Shown here piece by piece: positions 42,884-52,837 of a stretch of DNA of 64,000 nt (positions are counted from its first letter, which is position 1; each line of letters begins with the position of its first letter). Source of the DNA: Clostridiales bacterium (GTDB lineage: Bacteria > Bacillota > Clostridia > Saccharofermentanales > Saccharofermentanaceae); NCBI GenBank assembly GCA_017428545.1, contig JAFRQR010000034.1:62001-126000 (forward strand), read 5' to 3'. The notes beneath the pieces were generated by a model. That model saw only the letters and a program-made list of their open reading frames with translations. It did not search any database and had not been told where the DNA came from. Made by a program: the position numbers and the translations under genes.

Positions 42884-45151
42884 ATGCTTGCCGTTCTATA
42901 TTTGATCATAGCCATTTTCTTTGGCACACAGCTGATCCGTTTCCTGATCCCGGATATCCGTCGTCTCTATGTCGGTGTCGCGGCCGATACAGAGATCATC
43001 GAGAAAGTGCCGACTCTCCTCTTCCTTCTTTCCTCCGGTACCCTGGTCGGTCTTCTTTTGACGACGTGGGTCACTTATTTTCTCGCTTATGCCATGCATC
43101 CGTATATCCCGGCGGATACCGCGAATCTCCTGCCGGCCAATATCGTGAGCATGTGTGTCTTTGCCTATCTCGGATGTTTTTTCTGGCAGAGATGTTTTCT
43201 TCGAAACTACAGAGATGCGCAGAAGAACGGATATAAGAAGCTTCCCGGTTTTAACCGTCATCCGGGATCCGTTTCGTTTTATCTCATCACCGCCGTACTG
43301 ATCCTGTTTGCGGTCGGATTCGTGTATTTTTACACCTGCTATATGTCCGGGGATAATATCCGTCTGGGCTTTTCGATCTTCAGCGATTTTTCTCCACATG
43401 TGGCGATCACATCCGGATTCGGAATCGGTTCGAATTTCCCGACCCAGTATCCGCATTTTTCCGGGGATAATATCCAGTATCACTTCATGTTCTATTTCCT
43501 GTCCGGTAATCTCGAAGCGCTCGGGTTCCCGCTGGTATATGCGATCAACATTCCGTCGATCCTTTGTATGGGTAGTACGCTGGCGCTCCTGGGCACTCTG
43601 GCAGTTTTGCTGTCGTCCCGCCGCTCGGCCTTCTTCTTTGCGCCGGCCCTGGTGCTTTTCAGAAGTGCGTGGAACGTATTCCATCAGGCGGGAGATCTTC
43701 TTGCGGCACCGGGTGCGACACTCGGCTCCGTGGTCAAGACGATCACGCAGCAGTCCTCCTGGTACGGATATACTTTCCGCGATGAGTGGGGCCTTTGGGC
43801 GGTAAACGTTTACGCCAACCAGCGCCATCTGGCCATGGGTGTCGGACTGGTCGTTCTTCTTATCTTCCTTTTCCTTCCGCACTTCAGAAGAATGTTCCTT
43901 CATATGGGACGCACGAAAGGCGCAGGGGAAAAAGCAAAGAGATTCTTCATTTCCAGAGAAGCATGGATCGCAAGGAAAGCCGATCCGCTCCGTCCCTGGG
44001 GCAGCATTATCTTAGGCAGCCTGATCGCACTGGCGATGCCTTTCTTCCACGGCTCCTGCCTGATCAGCGCACTTTTGGTACTCCTCGGGATGGCCATTTT
44101 CTCGGAGTTCCGTCTGGGCTATGCGGTCATCGCGGCCGTTTCTGTTCTGTCGGCGACACTCCAGGCGAGATTCTTCGCGGGCGGGGCTTCCAATGTTGCC
44201 AGCTTTAAGTATTATTTCGGATTTGTTCTTCCGGAGCTTGCGGGTAAAGAAAATGCAGGCATCGGCTCTGTCTTTAAGTCGCTCCCGGAGATCATTAAAT
44301 ATCTCAGTAAGATCGGATTCCTGACAGTGATCCTGGCGGCACTCGTTTTCATCGGGCTATTGGTCTATGAACTGCTCTTCCACAAGAACCCGTACCGTCC
44401 GTTCCTTCTGATCGCTTTCTCGTTCCCGCTGATCTTTGCTTTCTTCTTCCAGGTATCCCTGGAAGTTCTGGCAAACCACAAATTCATCCAGGTAAGCTTC
44501 ATTCTCTATGACGTGATCGTCGCAGGTCTTCTTGCCAATCTTCTGGCGCTCCCGATCCGGGTCGCCGCCGAGACACGTGAAAAGAGATCTTCCGATGCAG
44601 AAGAAGAGAAGAAGCCGAAGGGCATTTGCCTGAAAAAGAGTGTATTCATTCCCGTACAGATCGCAACCGCGATCGTCAGTATGGTACTGCTGTTCGGACT
44701 TGTTGCGACCGGTATCAGCGAATGGTGCATCTACTATAACCTCAATTCCCATAAGACCGGCTATGTCGAACTGCATCCGGATGCGCAGATCACGGAATGG
44801 GTCGACAAGAATACCGGCGAAGACGATATCTTCCTGACGCCGATGTGGTCCGTCAACGATTTCTTCTTAAGCGGACGCCGGATCTACTACGGTTGGCCGT
44901 ACTTTGCCTGGTCCGCAGGTCATGACACGACGACAAGACAGATCAACTACCAGTGGCTGCTTACCGGAAGCAACGGCAACATCAATGAGTTCCGCCGTTA
45001 CTGCAACGAGATGAATATCCGCTATGTGATCTTAAGTGACGATTACTACGGTAATGCGGAAACGCGCGATTACTACTTCCCGGAATTCTTCGAGGAGAAC
45101 CTCACGGAGATGGTGCGTTTCGACGACGGAACCGCGATCTATAAGGTTTGA
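42884..45151 (+). CDS. Polytopic membrane protein, GT-C glycosyltransferase-like
   Basis: A 755-residue protein with about 11-13 TM segments, long loops and a C-terminal soluble part (EWVDKNTGEDDIFLTPMW, IRYVILSDDYYG) of the kind found in GT-C mannosyl or arabinosyltransferase-like proteins. The first large loop has a conserved-looking acidic stretch (SGDNIQYHFMFYF). GGTGGAGG precedes the ATG. The donor and acceptor are unknown; export of cell-surface glycan is a guess. It ends ten bases before the flavoprotein gene. Confidence 0.65.
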   Translation: MLAVLYLIIAIFFGTQLIRFLIPDIRRLYVGVAADTEIIEKVPTLLFLLSSGTLVGLLLTTWVTYFLAYAMHPYIPADTANLLPANIVSMCVFAYLGCFFWQRCFLRNYRDAQKNGYKKLPGFNRHPGSVSFYLITAVLILFAVGFVYFYTCYMSGDNIRLGFSIFSDFSPHVAITSGFGIGSNFPTQYPHFSGDNIQYHFMFYFLSGNLEALGFPLVYAINIPSILCMGSTLALLGTLAVLLSSRRSAFFFAPALVLFRSAWNVFHQAGDLLAAPGATLGSVVKTITQQSSWYGYTFRDEWGLWAVNVYANQRHLAMGVGLVVLLIFLFLPHFRRMFLHMGRTKGAGEKAKRFFISREAWIARKADPLRPWGSIILGSLIALAMPFFHGSCLISALLVLLGMAIFSEFRLGYAVIAAVSVLSATLQARFFAGGASNVASFKYYFGFVLPELAGKENAGIGSVFKSLPEIIKYLSKIGFLTVILAALVFIGLLVYELLFHKNPYRPFLLIAFSFPLIFAFFFQVSLEVLANHKFIQVSFILYDVIVAGLLANLLALPIRVAAETREKRSSDAEEEKKPKGICLKKSVFIPVQIATAIVSMVLLFGLVATGISEWCIYYNLNSHKTGYVELHPDAQITEWVDKNTGEDDIFLTPMWSVNDFFLSGRRIYYGWPYFAWSAGHDTTTRQINYQWLLTGSNGNINEFRRYCNEMNIRYVILSDDYYGNAETRDYYFPEFFEENLTEMVRFDDGTAIYKV

Positions 45152-45161
45152 GGCCTTTCCT

Positions 45162-46466
45162 ATGACTCCTATGCAAAAGCACTTTGACGTGATCGTGATC
45201 GGTGCCGGTCCTTCCGGGATGATGGCATCGCTTGCAGCTTCCGGTCAGGGTGCTTCTGTGCTTCTTCTGGAGAAAAAGGAGCGTCCCGGCAAAAAGCTTC
45301 TTCTGACCGGACACGGCCGCTGCAACATCACGAATATCCGCATTCCCGATAACTTCAGGGAGACCTATCACGAAAACGGCAGATTTCTTACGTCCTCGCT
45401 TCACGCATTTTCGCCGGAGGATGTAAGAGAGTATTTCCTGTCCCTCGGAATACCGACACATGAAGAAGATGACGGACGGATCTTTCCCGATACACAGAAG
45501 GCTTCTTCCGTATGCGAAGCTTTGGAAAAAGCACTATCCGGTAACGGTGTGGTGCTTCTTACCGATTCTCCCGTAAGATCCGTGAAAAAAAGCGACGGCA
45601 TCTGGACCGTTACGACGGAAAAAGATTCTTTTTCAAGTAAGGCCGTGATCCTTTCGACAGGCGGAAAAAGCTTCCCGCACACCGGTTCCGAAGGAGACGG
45701 ATATGCTTTGGCCAAAGTTAACGGCCATGAGGTCACGGAACTTGCGCCTGCGCTGGCGCCGATCTTCTTTTCGGCTTTTTCCGATGCTTCATGCGCAAGC
45801 CGCGGGGAAGACTGCGGCGCAGAGTTTACCCTCGCGGGCATCACGCTTCCTGACGTGGGATCTTCACTTTGGGTCGGCGGAAAAAAGGTAAAAAGCGCAC
45901 GCGGCGATCTTCTGTTTACCCACCAGGGGGTGAGCGGACCTGCTTCGATGCCGCTTTCGCGTGAACTTCCTTCTTCGAAGGGCAAGTACCCGGAAGGGTA
46001 TGTCCGCTTCCAGATCGATATGCTCCCCGATATCCGTGAGGAAGAGGTGGGGAAGATGCTGCTCCAGGCAATGACGGAAAATCCGAACCGCTATATGAAG
46101 CGGCTTTTGTGCGAGACTTTCCACCTTCAGGAAAAAGCCGCTGTTTTAGTGCTCGACGGAAAGGCCATGGATATCTGCGCGCATGAGGTGACAAAAGAAA
46201 TGAGAAAAGCGATCGTCCGAAAGCTGAAGGCAAGTGCTTTTGACGTGGAAAAATGCACCCCGATGGATATCGCCTATGTCACCCGCGGAGGCGTTTCGGT
46301 AAAACAAATCGATCCGAAAACGATGGGATCGAAAGTTCAAGAGGGGCTGTTCTTTTCAGGGGAAGTGATGGATATCGACGGGATCTCCGGAGGATATAAC
46401 CTTCAGTTTGCATGGGAAAGCGGAAGAGCCGCAGGGATAGCCGCGGCGGAATATTCTCAGGCCTAA
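45162..46466 (+). CDS. HI0933/BaiN-family flavoprotein
   Basis: A 434-residue FAD protein: VIVIGAGPSGMMASLAASGQ at the N terminus, the HI0933 block KKLLLTGHGRCNITN, VILSTGGKSFPHTGSEGDGY and the C-terminal SGEVMDIDGISGGYNLQFA. Family members reduce steroid or other C=C bonds in anaerobes (BaiN) or have no known substrate. GAGG lies eight bases upstream of the ATG. It probably shares a transcript with the preceding membrane gene. Confidence 0.85.
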   Translation: MTPMQKHFDVIVIGAGPSGMMASLAASGQGASVLLLEKKERPGKKLLLTGHGRCNITNIRIPDNFRETYHENGRFLTSSLHAFSPEDVREYFLSLGIPTHEEDDGRIFPDTQKASSVCEALEKALSGNGVVLLTDSPVRSVKKSDGIWTVTTEKDSFSSKAVILSTGGKSFPHTGSEGDGYALAKVNGHEVTELAPALAPIFFSAFSDASCASRGEDCGAEFTLAGITLPDVGSSLWVGGKKVKSARGDLLFTHQGVSGPASMPLSRELPSSKGKYPEGYVRFQIDMLPDIREEEVGKMLLQAMTENPNRYMKRLLCETFHLQEKAAVLVLDGKAMDICAHEVTKEMRKAIVRKLKASAFDVEKCTPMDIAYVTRGGVSVKQIDPKTMGSKVQEGLFFSGEVMDIDGISGGYNLQFAWESGRAAGIAAAEYSQA

Positions 46467-46470
46467 AGGA

Positions 46471-47430
46471 TCAGGCGGCGTAGAGCACGCTCATGACGAT
46501 ACCGATGAGGATGATACTCGCGCAGAAGATGCGATAAGCAATTCCCTTTTCATGGAAAACGAATTTACCGCCTAAGATCGTGACGAAGCAGGCGCTCTGC
46601 TTAACGACGGTCATGACCGTGACGGAACTGTCGGGATCTGCATTTGCAATGAAAAGAGAAGCATCTCCGATGACGAACATGATGGACATCAGCCAGATCC
46701 AGCCGTTTTTGAAGGAATCTTTTCTGATCTTTGTTCTTGTGATGAGTACGTAAAGAGAATATAGGGCAAGAAGGAAAAGCATATACCAGAACTGCATCTG
46801 GGAGCTGTTGATGTCCTTCATGAGGATCTTGTCGAGAAGACCGGAAACGGAGTTCAATACGCAGGAGCCGAAAGCGAGCACGACGAATTTCGTGCGGCTT
46901 CCTTCCGGCGCATCTCCGGATCCCGAGGTCTTATCTTCGGCAATTTCAGAATTATCCGCAAGGGGATCTTTGTCATCTTCTTTTTTGGTATCCGTTTCGT
47001 GTGTGTGCTTTTCGCGGATCTTCGAAAAGAGATTGAAGCGCAAGGCGAGCAGTCCGAGGGCGACAAGAGACAGGCCCAGGATCTGGTTCCAAAGCAGTAC
47101 TTCATGAAGGACGATCACGCCCATCAGCGTGCCGAGGAGGACACGGGAAAGATCGAGGACGCCGTATAGACTGACCGGCAAATGCTTCAGCGCATGAAAA
47201 CCCATCATCCATGCTAAAAAGATGGAAAAGGACTTAATGAGGACGAGTCCGTATTGATAAGGCTGCATGCCCATGGCGTGCGGAGCACGGGGAACAACGA
47301 TCAGAAAACCGATGAGGGTATAGATAAGGAGCACTTCCATGACGGAACTGCGGTCCATGGCTTTTTTCTTGCTGATCTCGCGGCCGCCTTTCAGAAGACC
47401 GTAGACAAGTGTCAAAAGTATCCAGATCAT
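46471..47430 (-). CDS. EamA/DMT family transporter
   Basis: A 319-residue membrane protein with about ten TM segments in two EamA-like halves. A charged loop of about 45 residues (EKHTHETDTKKEDDKDP and beyond) separates them, longer than usual for the family. The substrate is unknown. It ends four bases from the convergent flavoprotein gene, leaving no room for a terminator. Confidence 0.8.
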   Translation of the reverse strand: MIWILLTLVYGLLKGGREISKKKAMDRSSVMEVLLIYTLIGFLIVVPRAPHAMGMQPYQYGLVLIKSFSIFLAWMMGFHALKHLPVSLYGVLDLSRVLLGTLMGVIVLHEVLLWNQILGLSLVALGLLALRFNLFSKIREKHTHETDTKKEDDKDPLADNSEIAEDKTSGSGDAPEGSRTKFVVLAFGSCVLNSVSGLLDKILMKDINSSQMQFWYMLFLLALYSLYVLITRTKIRKDSFKNGWIWLMSIMFVIGDASLFIANADPDSSVTVMTVVKQSACFVTILGGKFVFHEKGIAYRIFCASIILIGIVMSVLYAA

Positions 47431-47652
47431 CGGTGTTTCTCCATCGTAAATCGTGTTTTCGGGAATTGCCGTTGAAATGATATTACAGAAGAAGTGTATT
47501 TGTAAATGCGGGAGATTCCGTCAAAGTGACGAAATATGAATGGTTTGATCCATTATCGAAAAGAACTGTCTGATTCTTTTGAGAAATGCACGCAAAAATG
47601 CTATGTATGCTTTCGTTACGATGATTTTTTGTGCAGGTTATCCGTATCGAAA

Positions 47653-47666
47653 CACAAATCTTTGTG
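47653..47666. promoter_or_regulatory. Inverted repeat near the propeller-gene promoter
   Basis: CACAAA-TC-TTTGTG sits just before the TATATAAA at 47671-47678, the likely -10 region of the gene at 47719. Confidence 0.4.
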
Positions 47667-47718
47667 ATAGTATATAAAAATACGAAAGTGTTATCATCTG
47701 TTGAGGGCAGTATCTACT

Positions 47719-49668
47719 ATGAAAAGACCTGATAACGTACGATATACGAACCAGTTTTACAGACCGCGCCGCGTGAATAACAACGGTCTTTACGTTCTGT
47801 TTGCGGTAACAAGTCTGCTTGTTGTCGTTACGATCATCCTCGCAGTTGCAGCTGTTAAGAAATCCAAAAAGAAGACCGACAATACTTTGGTTGCTCCGAC
47901 GAACGATTCTGCTCCTGTAGTTACCGATGACAGCGGAAATACGATCGATCCTTCGGGGATCGTGATCAATACACCGGAACCGACGCCGCCGCCGTCTATC
48001 GAAGCTTACCAGAATCCGGTCCTGTATCCGGCTACGGCAGGCATGGACGTTCCGATCGGAACTCCGGAAGATAAGTATTCTCCGGCGGGAAGAAATACTA
48101 CCGAAGTTGTTTATAACGGAAACGAAAAAGTTACCGGATATCAGAGAGCAGACGAGATCCACTTCAAGGATCCGCTCTTCTATCAGCAAGTCGGAGGTAT
48201 CCTGACTTTCCGCGGTAATAATTTCCGTAACTGTGCCACATGGGGCACATTCGCCCTTGACCCTGCCAAGTCACAGCACTTAGAGCAGATCTGGTCCTAT
48301 AACGGCCTTGAGTCGAGATGGTCTCCTCTGGGATTCTGGTGGAGCGGTACCGGCTGGACAGGCCAGCCTCTGGCAGTTAAGTGGGACTGGGAAGTCCAGC
48401 AGATCATGAATATCCGTGCCGAAAAGAAATCCAAGCAGGGCCTTACCGAGATCATCGTTGCCGCAGAGGACGGGTATGTCTATTTCTTCGATATCGATGA
48501 CGGCCAGAAGACAAGAGACCCGCTTAAGATCGGTGCAACGATCAAGGGAACTCCTGCCGTGGATCCCCGCGGTTACCCGATCCTCTATGTAGGCCAGGGC
48601 GATGACAACGGAGGCGAAGGCGCAAGCAAGAACGGCGTTATCGGATGGAGAATTTTCAGCCTGATCGATTTCAGTCTTTTGCATTTCCAGAGCGGTATCG
48701 ATTCCCGTGCTTACAGAACGAGCTGGGGCGGATGCGACTCTTCTCCGATCATTAACGGAGAAACAGATACACTCATCTACCCGAGTGAGAACGGCATCAT
48801 CTATACCGTGAAACTGAATACCCAGTTCAATGCCGGTACCGGTGCACTGTCCATCAATCCTCAGTTCGTCGACTACAAGTACACATTCGAAGACGGAACG
48901 AGCACCACACATGGTATCGAGAGTTCCATGGCGATCTACGATCACTACGGATGGGCAACGGACAATGACGGTAACCTGATCTGTATCGATCTGAATACGA
49001 TGAGCCTTGTCTGGTCGAGAAGACTGGAAGATGACTCCGACGTTACTCCGGTCCTCGAAGAAGAGAACGGACACGTTTATCTCTATACAGGAACGGAAGT
49101 CGACTGGCAGAGAAATGAGAGTGTCTACCAGGGCGCAGCTTATACCTATAAATTTGATGCCATGACCGGCGAGCAGGTCTGGCAGACATCCCAGAACTGC
49201 TATACATCCAATGGTGATACTTCTGCCGGCGACGTAAACGGCGGACTTCTTGCCACACCTGCCCTCGGCAAGGGAAATGCATCTAATCTCGTATTCTTCT
49301 CTTACTGCATGACCAAGGGTGCGTACCGTGGAAATACGATCGTTGCTTATGACAAGAATACCGGAAATCAGGTATGGAGCTATGTCATGGAGTTTTATGA
49401 GGATCCGGCAAATGTTACCGACCCGTATTCCTGGAGTTCTCCTGTGGATATCTATGATGAGAACGGCAACGCCTATATCATCATCTGCGACAGCTACGGC
49501 CAGATCCATATGCTGGATGCTCTTACGGGCACACACATCTCCCACCTGCGCCTGATCGCAGATGAGAACCAGAAGATCAATAACATCGAATCCTCTCCGA
49601 TCGTGGTAGACGGAATTCTCGTAATAGGTTCGCGCGGAAATTTCATGTATGGGGTGAAGATCTCATGA
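47719..49668 (+). CDS. Membrane-anchored beta-propeller (PQQ/WD40-like) protein
   Basis: A 649-residue protein with one TM segment near the N terminus (GLYVLFAVTSLLVVVTIILAVAAV) after a basic stretch, so the bulk is outside. A Pro-rich stretch leads to a domain of repeated YVYFFDIDDGQ, ILYVGQGDD and YIIICDSYGQIHMLD units typical of eight-bladed quinoprotein-like propellers. No enzyme signature is seen. The ATG at 47719 is used; an in-frame TTG is at 47701. It overlaps the next gene by four bases. Confidence 0.72.
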   Translation: MKRPDNVRYTNQFYRPRRVNNNGLYVLFAVTSLLVVVTIILAVAAVKKSKKKTDNTLVAPTNDSAPVVTDDSGNTIDPSGIVINTPEPTPPPSIEAYQNPVLYPATAGMDVPIGTPEDKYSPAGRNTTEVVYNGNEKVTGYQRADEIHFKDPLFYQQVGGILTFRGNNFRNCATWGTFALDPAKSQHLEQIWSYNGLESRWSPLGFWWSGTGWTGQPLAVKWDWEVQQIMNIRAEKKSKQGLTEIIVAAEDGYVYFFDIDDGQKTRDPLKIGATIKGTPAVDPRGYPILYVGQGDDNGGEGASKNGVIGWRIFSLIDFSLLHFQSGIDSRAYRTSWGGCDSSPIINGETDTLIYPSENGIIYTVKLNTQFNAGTGALSINPQFVDYKYTFEDGTSTTHGIESSMAIYDHYGWATDNDGNLICIDLNTMSLVWSRRLEDDSDVTPVLEEENGHVYLYTGTEVDWQRNESVYQGAAYTYKFDAMTGEQVWQTSQNCYTSNGDTSAGDVNGGLLATPALGKGNASNLVFFSYCMTKGAYRGNTIVAYDKNTGNQVWSYVMEFYEDPANVTDPYSWSSPVDIYDENGNAYIIICDSYGQIHMLDALTGTHISHLRLIADENQKINNIESSPIVVDGILVIGSRGNFMYGVKIS

Positions 49669-50129
49669 GAAGCACGGCGCATGATGTGATTTGGATGAAT
49701 GAGGCATTATCGATGAGTGAGAAGAAACATGACTATAGAGATATAGTGTTCATCGAGACGGAACTTTCCGGTTACCGGAGAGGAAGCCTTAAGGTGTCTG
49801 TCGATTTTAAGGCAGGCCGCATCGCCTGGTATGACACGCACATGTGGAACAATGACTTTGTCCGTGCACTTGCGCCGCAGCTGATCGAAAAGATCTATTC
49901 CCGCCTTCCGGAGACCGAACTTCTTTCCTGGGCGACCGATTATGCCAAGGGCATCGGTCATCTCATGGGATCCAACACCTGCTCATTCCCGCAGGACTGG
50001 TCCGTAGAGATCCGCTTTTCCGACGGAGAAGTTCTCAAAGCATGCGGCGTCAGTAATTTCCCGAAACAGTGGAGCACGTATCGCAGATTGATCGAAGAAG
50101 TCGCCAAGACTTCTTTCCGCCTCCGCTGA
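49665..50129 (+). CDS. Conserved-looking small soluble protein of unknown function
   Basis: A 154-residue protein that begins at the ATGA overlap with the propeller gene; ATG 49713, with GAGG eight bases before, is an alternative (138 residues). No signal or TM segment. It has an alpha/beta look (VSVDFKAGRIAWYDTHMW, WSVEIRFSDGEVLKACG). No family is recognised. Confidence 0.55.
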   Translation: MRSTAHDVIWMNEALSMSEKKHDYRDIVFIETELSGYRRGSLKVSVDFKAGRIAWYDTHMWNNDFVRALAPQLIEKIYSRLPETELLSWATDYAKGIGHLMGSNTCSFPQDWSVEIRFSDGEVLKACGVSNFPKQWSTYRRLIEEVAKTSFRLR

Positions 50130-50184
50130 CTATCCCAAAACTTCGATAATACTTTGCTTTTGAGGTGACTTAGCCTCTTTTTTT

Positions 50185-50193
50185 TGGTACAAT
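50185..50193 (+). promoter_or_regulatory. Extended -10 promoter
   Basis: TGGTACAAT, the same sequence as before sufC, 38 bases before the GTG at 50232. A short hairpin GAGG/CCTC plus eight T lies just upstream and may end the preceding transcript. Confidence 0.5.
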
Positions 50194-50231
50194 AATTCAG
50201 AACTGTTTTTTTTGAAGGGGACAAACAAGAC

Positions 50232-50834
50232 GTGGATTATTTAGAGGGTCTTTGCCTAGGACGTTTGTGGAGCGATACAGATTTCGAGAACCGTCGTCAT
50301 CTGTCGCTCTTTCTGCTGTATGGCGTTTTCGTCGACCTTCTTGTTGTCTATAACTATTTGACCGGAGGCATGAACGGCCTGATCACCGGTGCTTTCCTTC
50401 AGAAAGTGATCATCTTCGTCGTGCTGTTTTTCTTCTGCCCGGCGATCTGCTTTTCTTATTACCGAATGCCCTTGTGGGGCAAGATACCGGTTCTCGGAGT
50501 CCAGATGGTTAAGTATGGCTCCCTTACATTATTGATCACAGCCTGGTTCCGTCCTAAGCTGACCGTCTCTTTCGGAGACTTAAAAGACTTTTTTATTACA
50601 TATCTCAACAAGACACTGGAACAATTCACGGACAAATACGTTGATACCGCAGGTACTTTTGCCACGGTGCTCGGCGTAATCTCCGGCGGCGTTTATATCG
50701 TTGTCGTCGTACTGCTTATTCTTCTGGCAGCACTTCTGATCCCCGGGATCGTGTTCTGTGTCGCGAGATTCCTGCAGTACTGGTATGACAAGGTCGTCAG
50801 TATGCTGGTGCTGGCAGATTATACTGAAAAGTAA
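50232..50834 (+). CDS. Membrane protein with four TM segments, unknown
   Basis: A 200-residue protein starting at GTG (AAGGGG 12 bases upstream). TM segments occur near 28-45, 52-75, 85-105 and 150-180, with a helical loop (DFFITYLNKTLEQFTDKYVD) before the last. It ends 15 bases before the kinase gene. No known family. Confidence 0.6.
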   Translation: MDYLEGLCLGRLWSDTDFENRRHLSLFLLYGVFVDLLVVYNYLTGGMNGLITGAFLQKVIIFVVLFFFCPAICFSYYRMPLWGKIPVLGVQMVKYGSLTLLITAWFRPKLTVSFGDLKDFFITYLNKTLEQFTDKYVDTAGTFATVLGVISGGVYIVVVVLLILLAALLIPGIVFCVARFLQYWYDKVVSMLVLADYTEK

Positions 50835-50849
50835 GACTGGAGATATATT

Positions 50850-51857
50850 ATGGCGAATTTATCAGATAAGATCCGTGTATCCATAGATGATCTTGAGGAT
50901 ATGCTGGGTGTTTTCGGTTTGCCGGACTTTATAAGAAAAGCCGAATCACGTTTCGTGCGACAGACCGTGGAGGTCGCAGAGGATGTTATTTCCCATCCGG
51001 ATATTAAAGTGGTCTTCGTATCCGGCCCGACTTCTTCCGGAAAAACGACTTTTACCGACAGACTGGTTTCAGAAGTGGAAAAGAGAGGAAAAAGGGCGAT
51101 CCGCCTTTCCCTCGATGATTACTATAGCCTGGAAGCCTTAAACTTCGACGAAGAGGGACGTCCGGACTTCGAGAGCGTCAACACGCTCGATATGCGTCTT
51201 GCCAGCATGGATCTCGCAAGACTCGTCAGCGGTGATGAGGTCGTCACACCGACATTTGATTTTAAGATCCGTCAGAGAGTCGAGTCGGATAAGCCGGCCC
51301 TTTCGATCGGAGATAACGGCATCGTTGTCGTCGAAGGCCTGCACGGTCTTTGTGACGAGACGACCGGAAGTTTCAGCAAGGACCAGTATCTGGGCATTTT
51401 CATCATGCCGTATGCATCTGTCATGTCCGACAGAAGACTTCTCGACAGTGATGATCTGCGTATGCTCCGCCGAATCGTCAGAGATGTCCGTCACCGTGGC
51501 GCGCACGCGCTCACGACGATCGACTACTGGCCGATGATCCACAATTCCGAACAGGCCTATTACCGTGATTATCTGACGAAAGCGGATTATCACATCAATT
51601 CTTTCCTTGCTTACGAACCGCTCGTGATCGCCGCCCTTGCCAAGCGCGACATCGAAGAAGCGCTCAGTGCATACGATCAGGGACTTCTGGCTCCTTCCGT
51701 ATTTATGGAAAGAAGTAATGTCAAAAAAGATTTTGCAAATATCGAGAAGGCCGTCGCGAAAGCAAGGATGCTTCACGGCTGGCTGGACATGATCCCGCAG
51801 GCGAAAGAGACCTTTGTCCCGAAGACATCGATCTTAAATGAATTCCTGTGTCTGTGA
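50850..51857 (+). CDS. Uridine kinase-like nucleoside kinase (PRK superfamily)
   Basis: A 335-residue P-loop kinase: Walker A GPTSSGKTT (~57-65), the LSLDDYYS acceptor region and VVEGLHGL. The layout is that of the phosphoribulokinase/uridine kinase group often called nucleoside kinase in Clostridia, without the N-terminal TGS domain some have. It probably phosphorylates uridine or another nucleoside; the specificity is inferred from the family. Confidence 0.82.
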   Translation: MANLSDKIRVSIDDLEDMLGVFGLPDFIRKAESRFVRQTVEVAEDVISHPDIKVVFVSGPTSSGKTTFTDRLVSEVEKRGKRAIRLSLDDYYSLEALNFDEEGRPDFESVNTLDMRLASMDLARLVSGDEVVTPTFDFKIRQRVESDKPALSIGDNGIVVVEGLHGLCDETTGSFSKDQYLGIFIMPYASVMSDRRLLDSDDLRMLRRIVRDVRHRGAHALTTIDYWPMIHNSEQAYYRDYLTKADYHINSFLAYEPLVIAALAKRDIEEALSAYDQGLLAPSVFMERSNVKKDFANIEKAVAKARMLHGWLDMIPQAKETFVPKTSILNEFLCL

Positions 51858-51872
51858 AAGGGGGAGTAAAGC

Positions 51873-52808
51873 ATGCCGATCCGCATTCCGAATAATCTCC
51901 CTGCCACAGGGATACTTGAAAAAGAGCGCATCTTCGTTATGACCGAAGACCGCGCTTATATGCAGGACATCCGTCCGCTGCATCTTCTGATCTTAAACCT
52001 CATGCCGAATAAGATCGCAACGGAGACTCAGCTTCTTCGTGCTCTCAGTAATTCGCCGCTTCAGGTAAATATCGATCTTCTCTATACGGCTTCTTATCAT
52101 CCGAAGCACACGGCGACCGAGCATCTCATGAAGTTCTATGAGACCTTCGATGACGTCAAAGACCGCTTTTACGACGGCATGATCATCACCGGAGCTCCGG
52201 TCGAACTTATGGAGTTCGAAGATGTCGCCTATTGGAAAGAACTGTGCGAGATCATGGACTGGAGCAAGACACACGTCTACAGTACGCTTCACATCTGCTG
52301 GGGCGCGCAGGCCGGACTATACCATCACTACGGCATTCCGAAGTACAATCTCGATAAGAAGATGTTCGGCGTTTTCGAGCACAGCATGACCTATACCAAG
52401 CCGGTCAAGCTTTTCCGCGGTTTTGATGACTATTTCTATGTGCCGCACTCCCGCCATACGGAAGTCAGAAAAGAAGACATCGAGCGTCATCCGAACCTGC
52501 GTATCCTTTCCGAATCGGAAGAAAGCGGCGTGTATGCCGTTTCGGATCTTTCCGGAAGACAGATCTTCATCACGGGTCACTCTGAGTATGACGTAAATAC
52601 GCTTCGCGACGAATATTTCCGTGATAAAAACAAGGGTCTCGATATCCAGGTACCGAAGAACTATTTCCCGAATGATGATCCGACAAAAGAACCACATATG
52701 AAATGGAGATCCAGCTCGACGCTCCTGTTTATGAACTGGTTAAATTACTATGTATACCAGGAGACGCCGTTCGATATCTCGAAGATCAGCGAAGTGCCGA
52801 AACACTGA
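51873..52808 (+). CDS. metA: Homoserine O-acyltransferase MetA, acetyl-type by motif
   Basis: Activates homoserine for methionine synthesis. The 311-residue MetA has the Cys nucleophile in [15 protein letters not shown], His in ITGHSEYD and the family block [15 protein letters not shown] (here IITGAPVE). A Glu after GAPV, in place of the Gly of E. coli, is known to favour acetyl-CoA over succinyl-CoA in this family, so O-acetylhomoserine is the likely product. AAAGGGGGAG lies upstream. Confidence 0.92.
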   Translation: MPIRIPNNLPATGILEKERIFVMTEDRAYMQDIRPLHLLILNLMPNKIATETQLLRALSNSPLQVNIDLLYTASYHPKHTATEHLMKFYETFDDVKDRFYDGMIITGAPVELMEFEDVAYWKELCEIMDWSKTHVYSTLHICWGAQAGLYHHYGIPKYNLDKKMFGVFEHSMTYTKPVKLFRGFDDYFYVPHSRHTEVRKEDIERHPNLRILSESEESGVYAVSDLSGRQIFITGHSEYDVNTLRDEYFRDKNKGLDIQVPKNYFPNDDPTKEPHMKWRSSSTLLFMNWLNYYVYQETPFDISKISEVPKH

Positions 52809-52837
52809 AGTTCGGCTGATATCAGGGAGGTGAAGGT

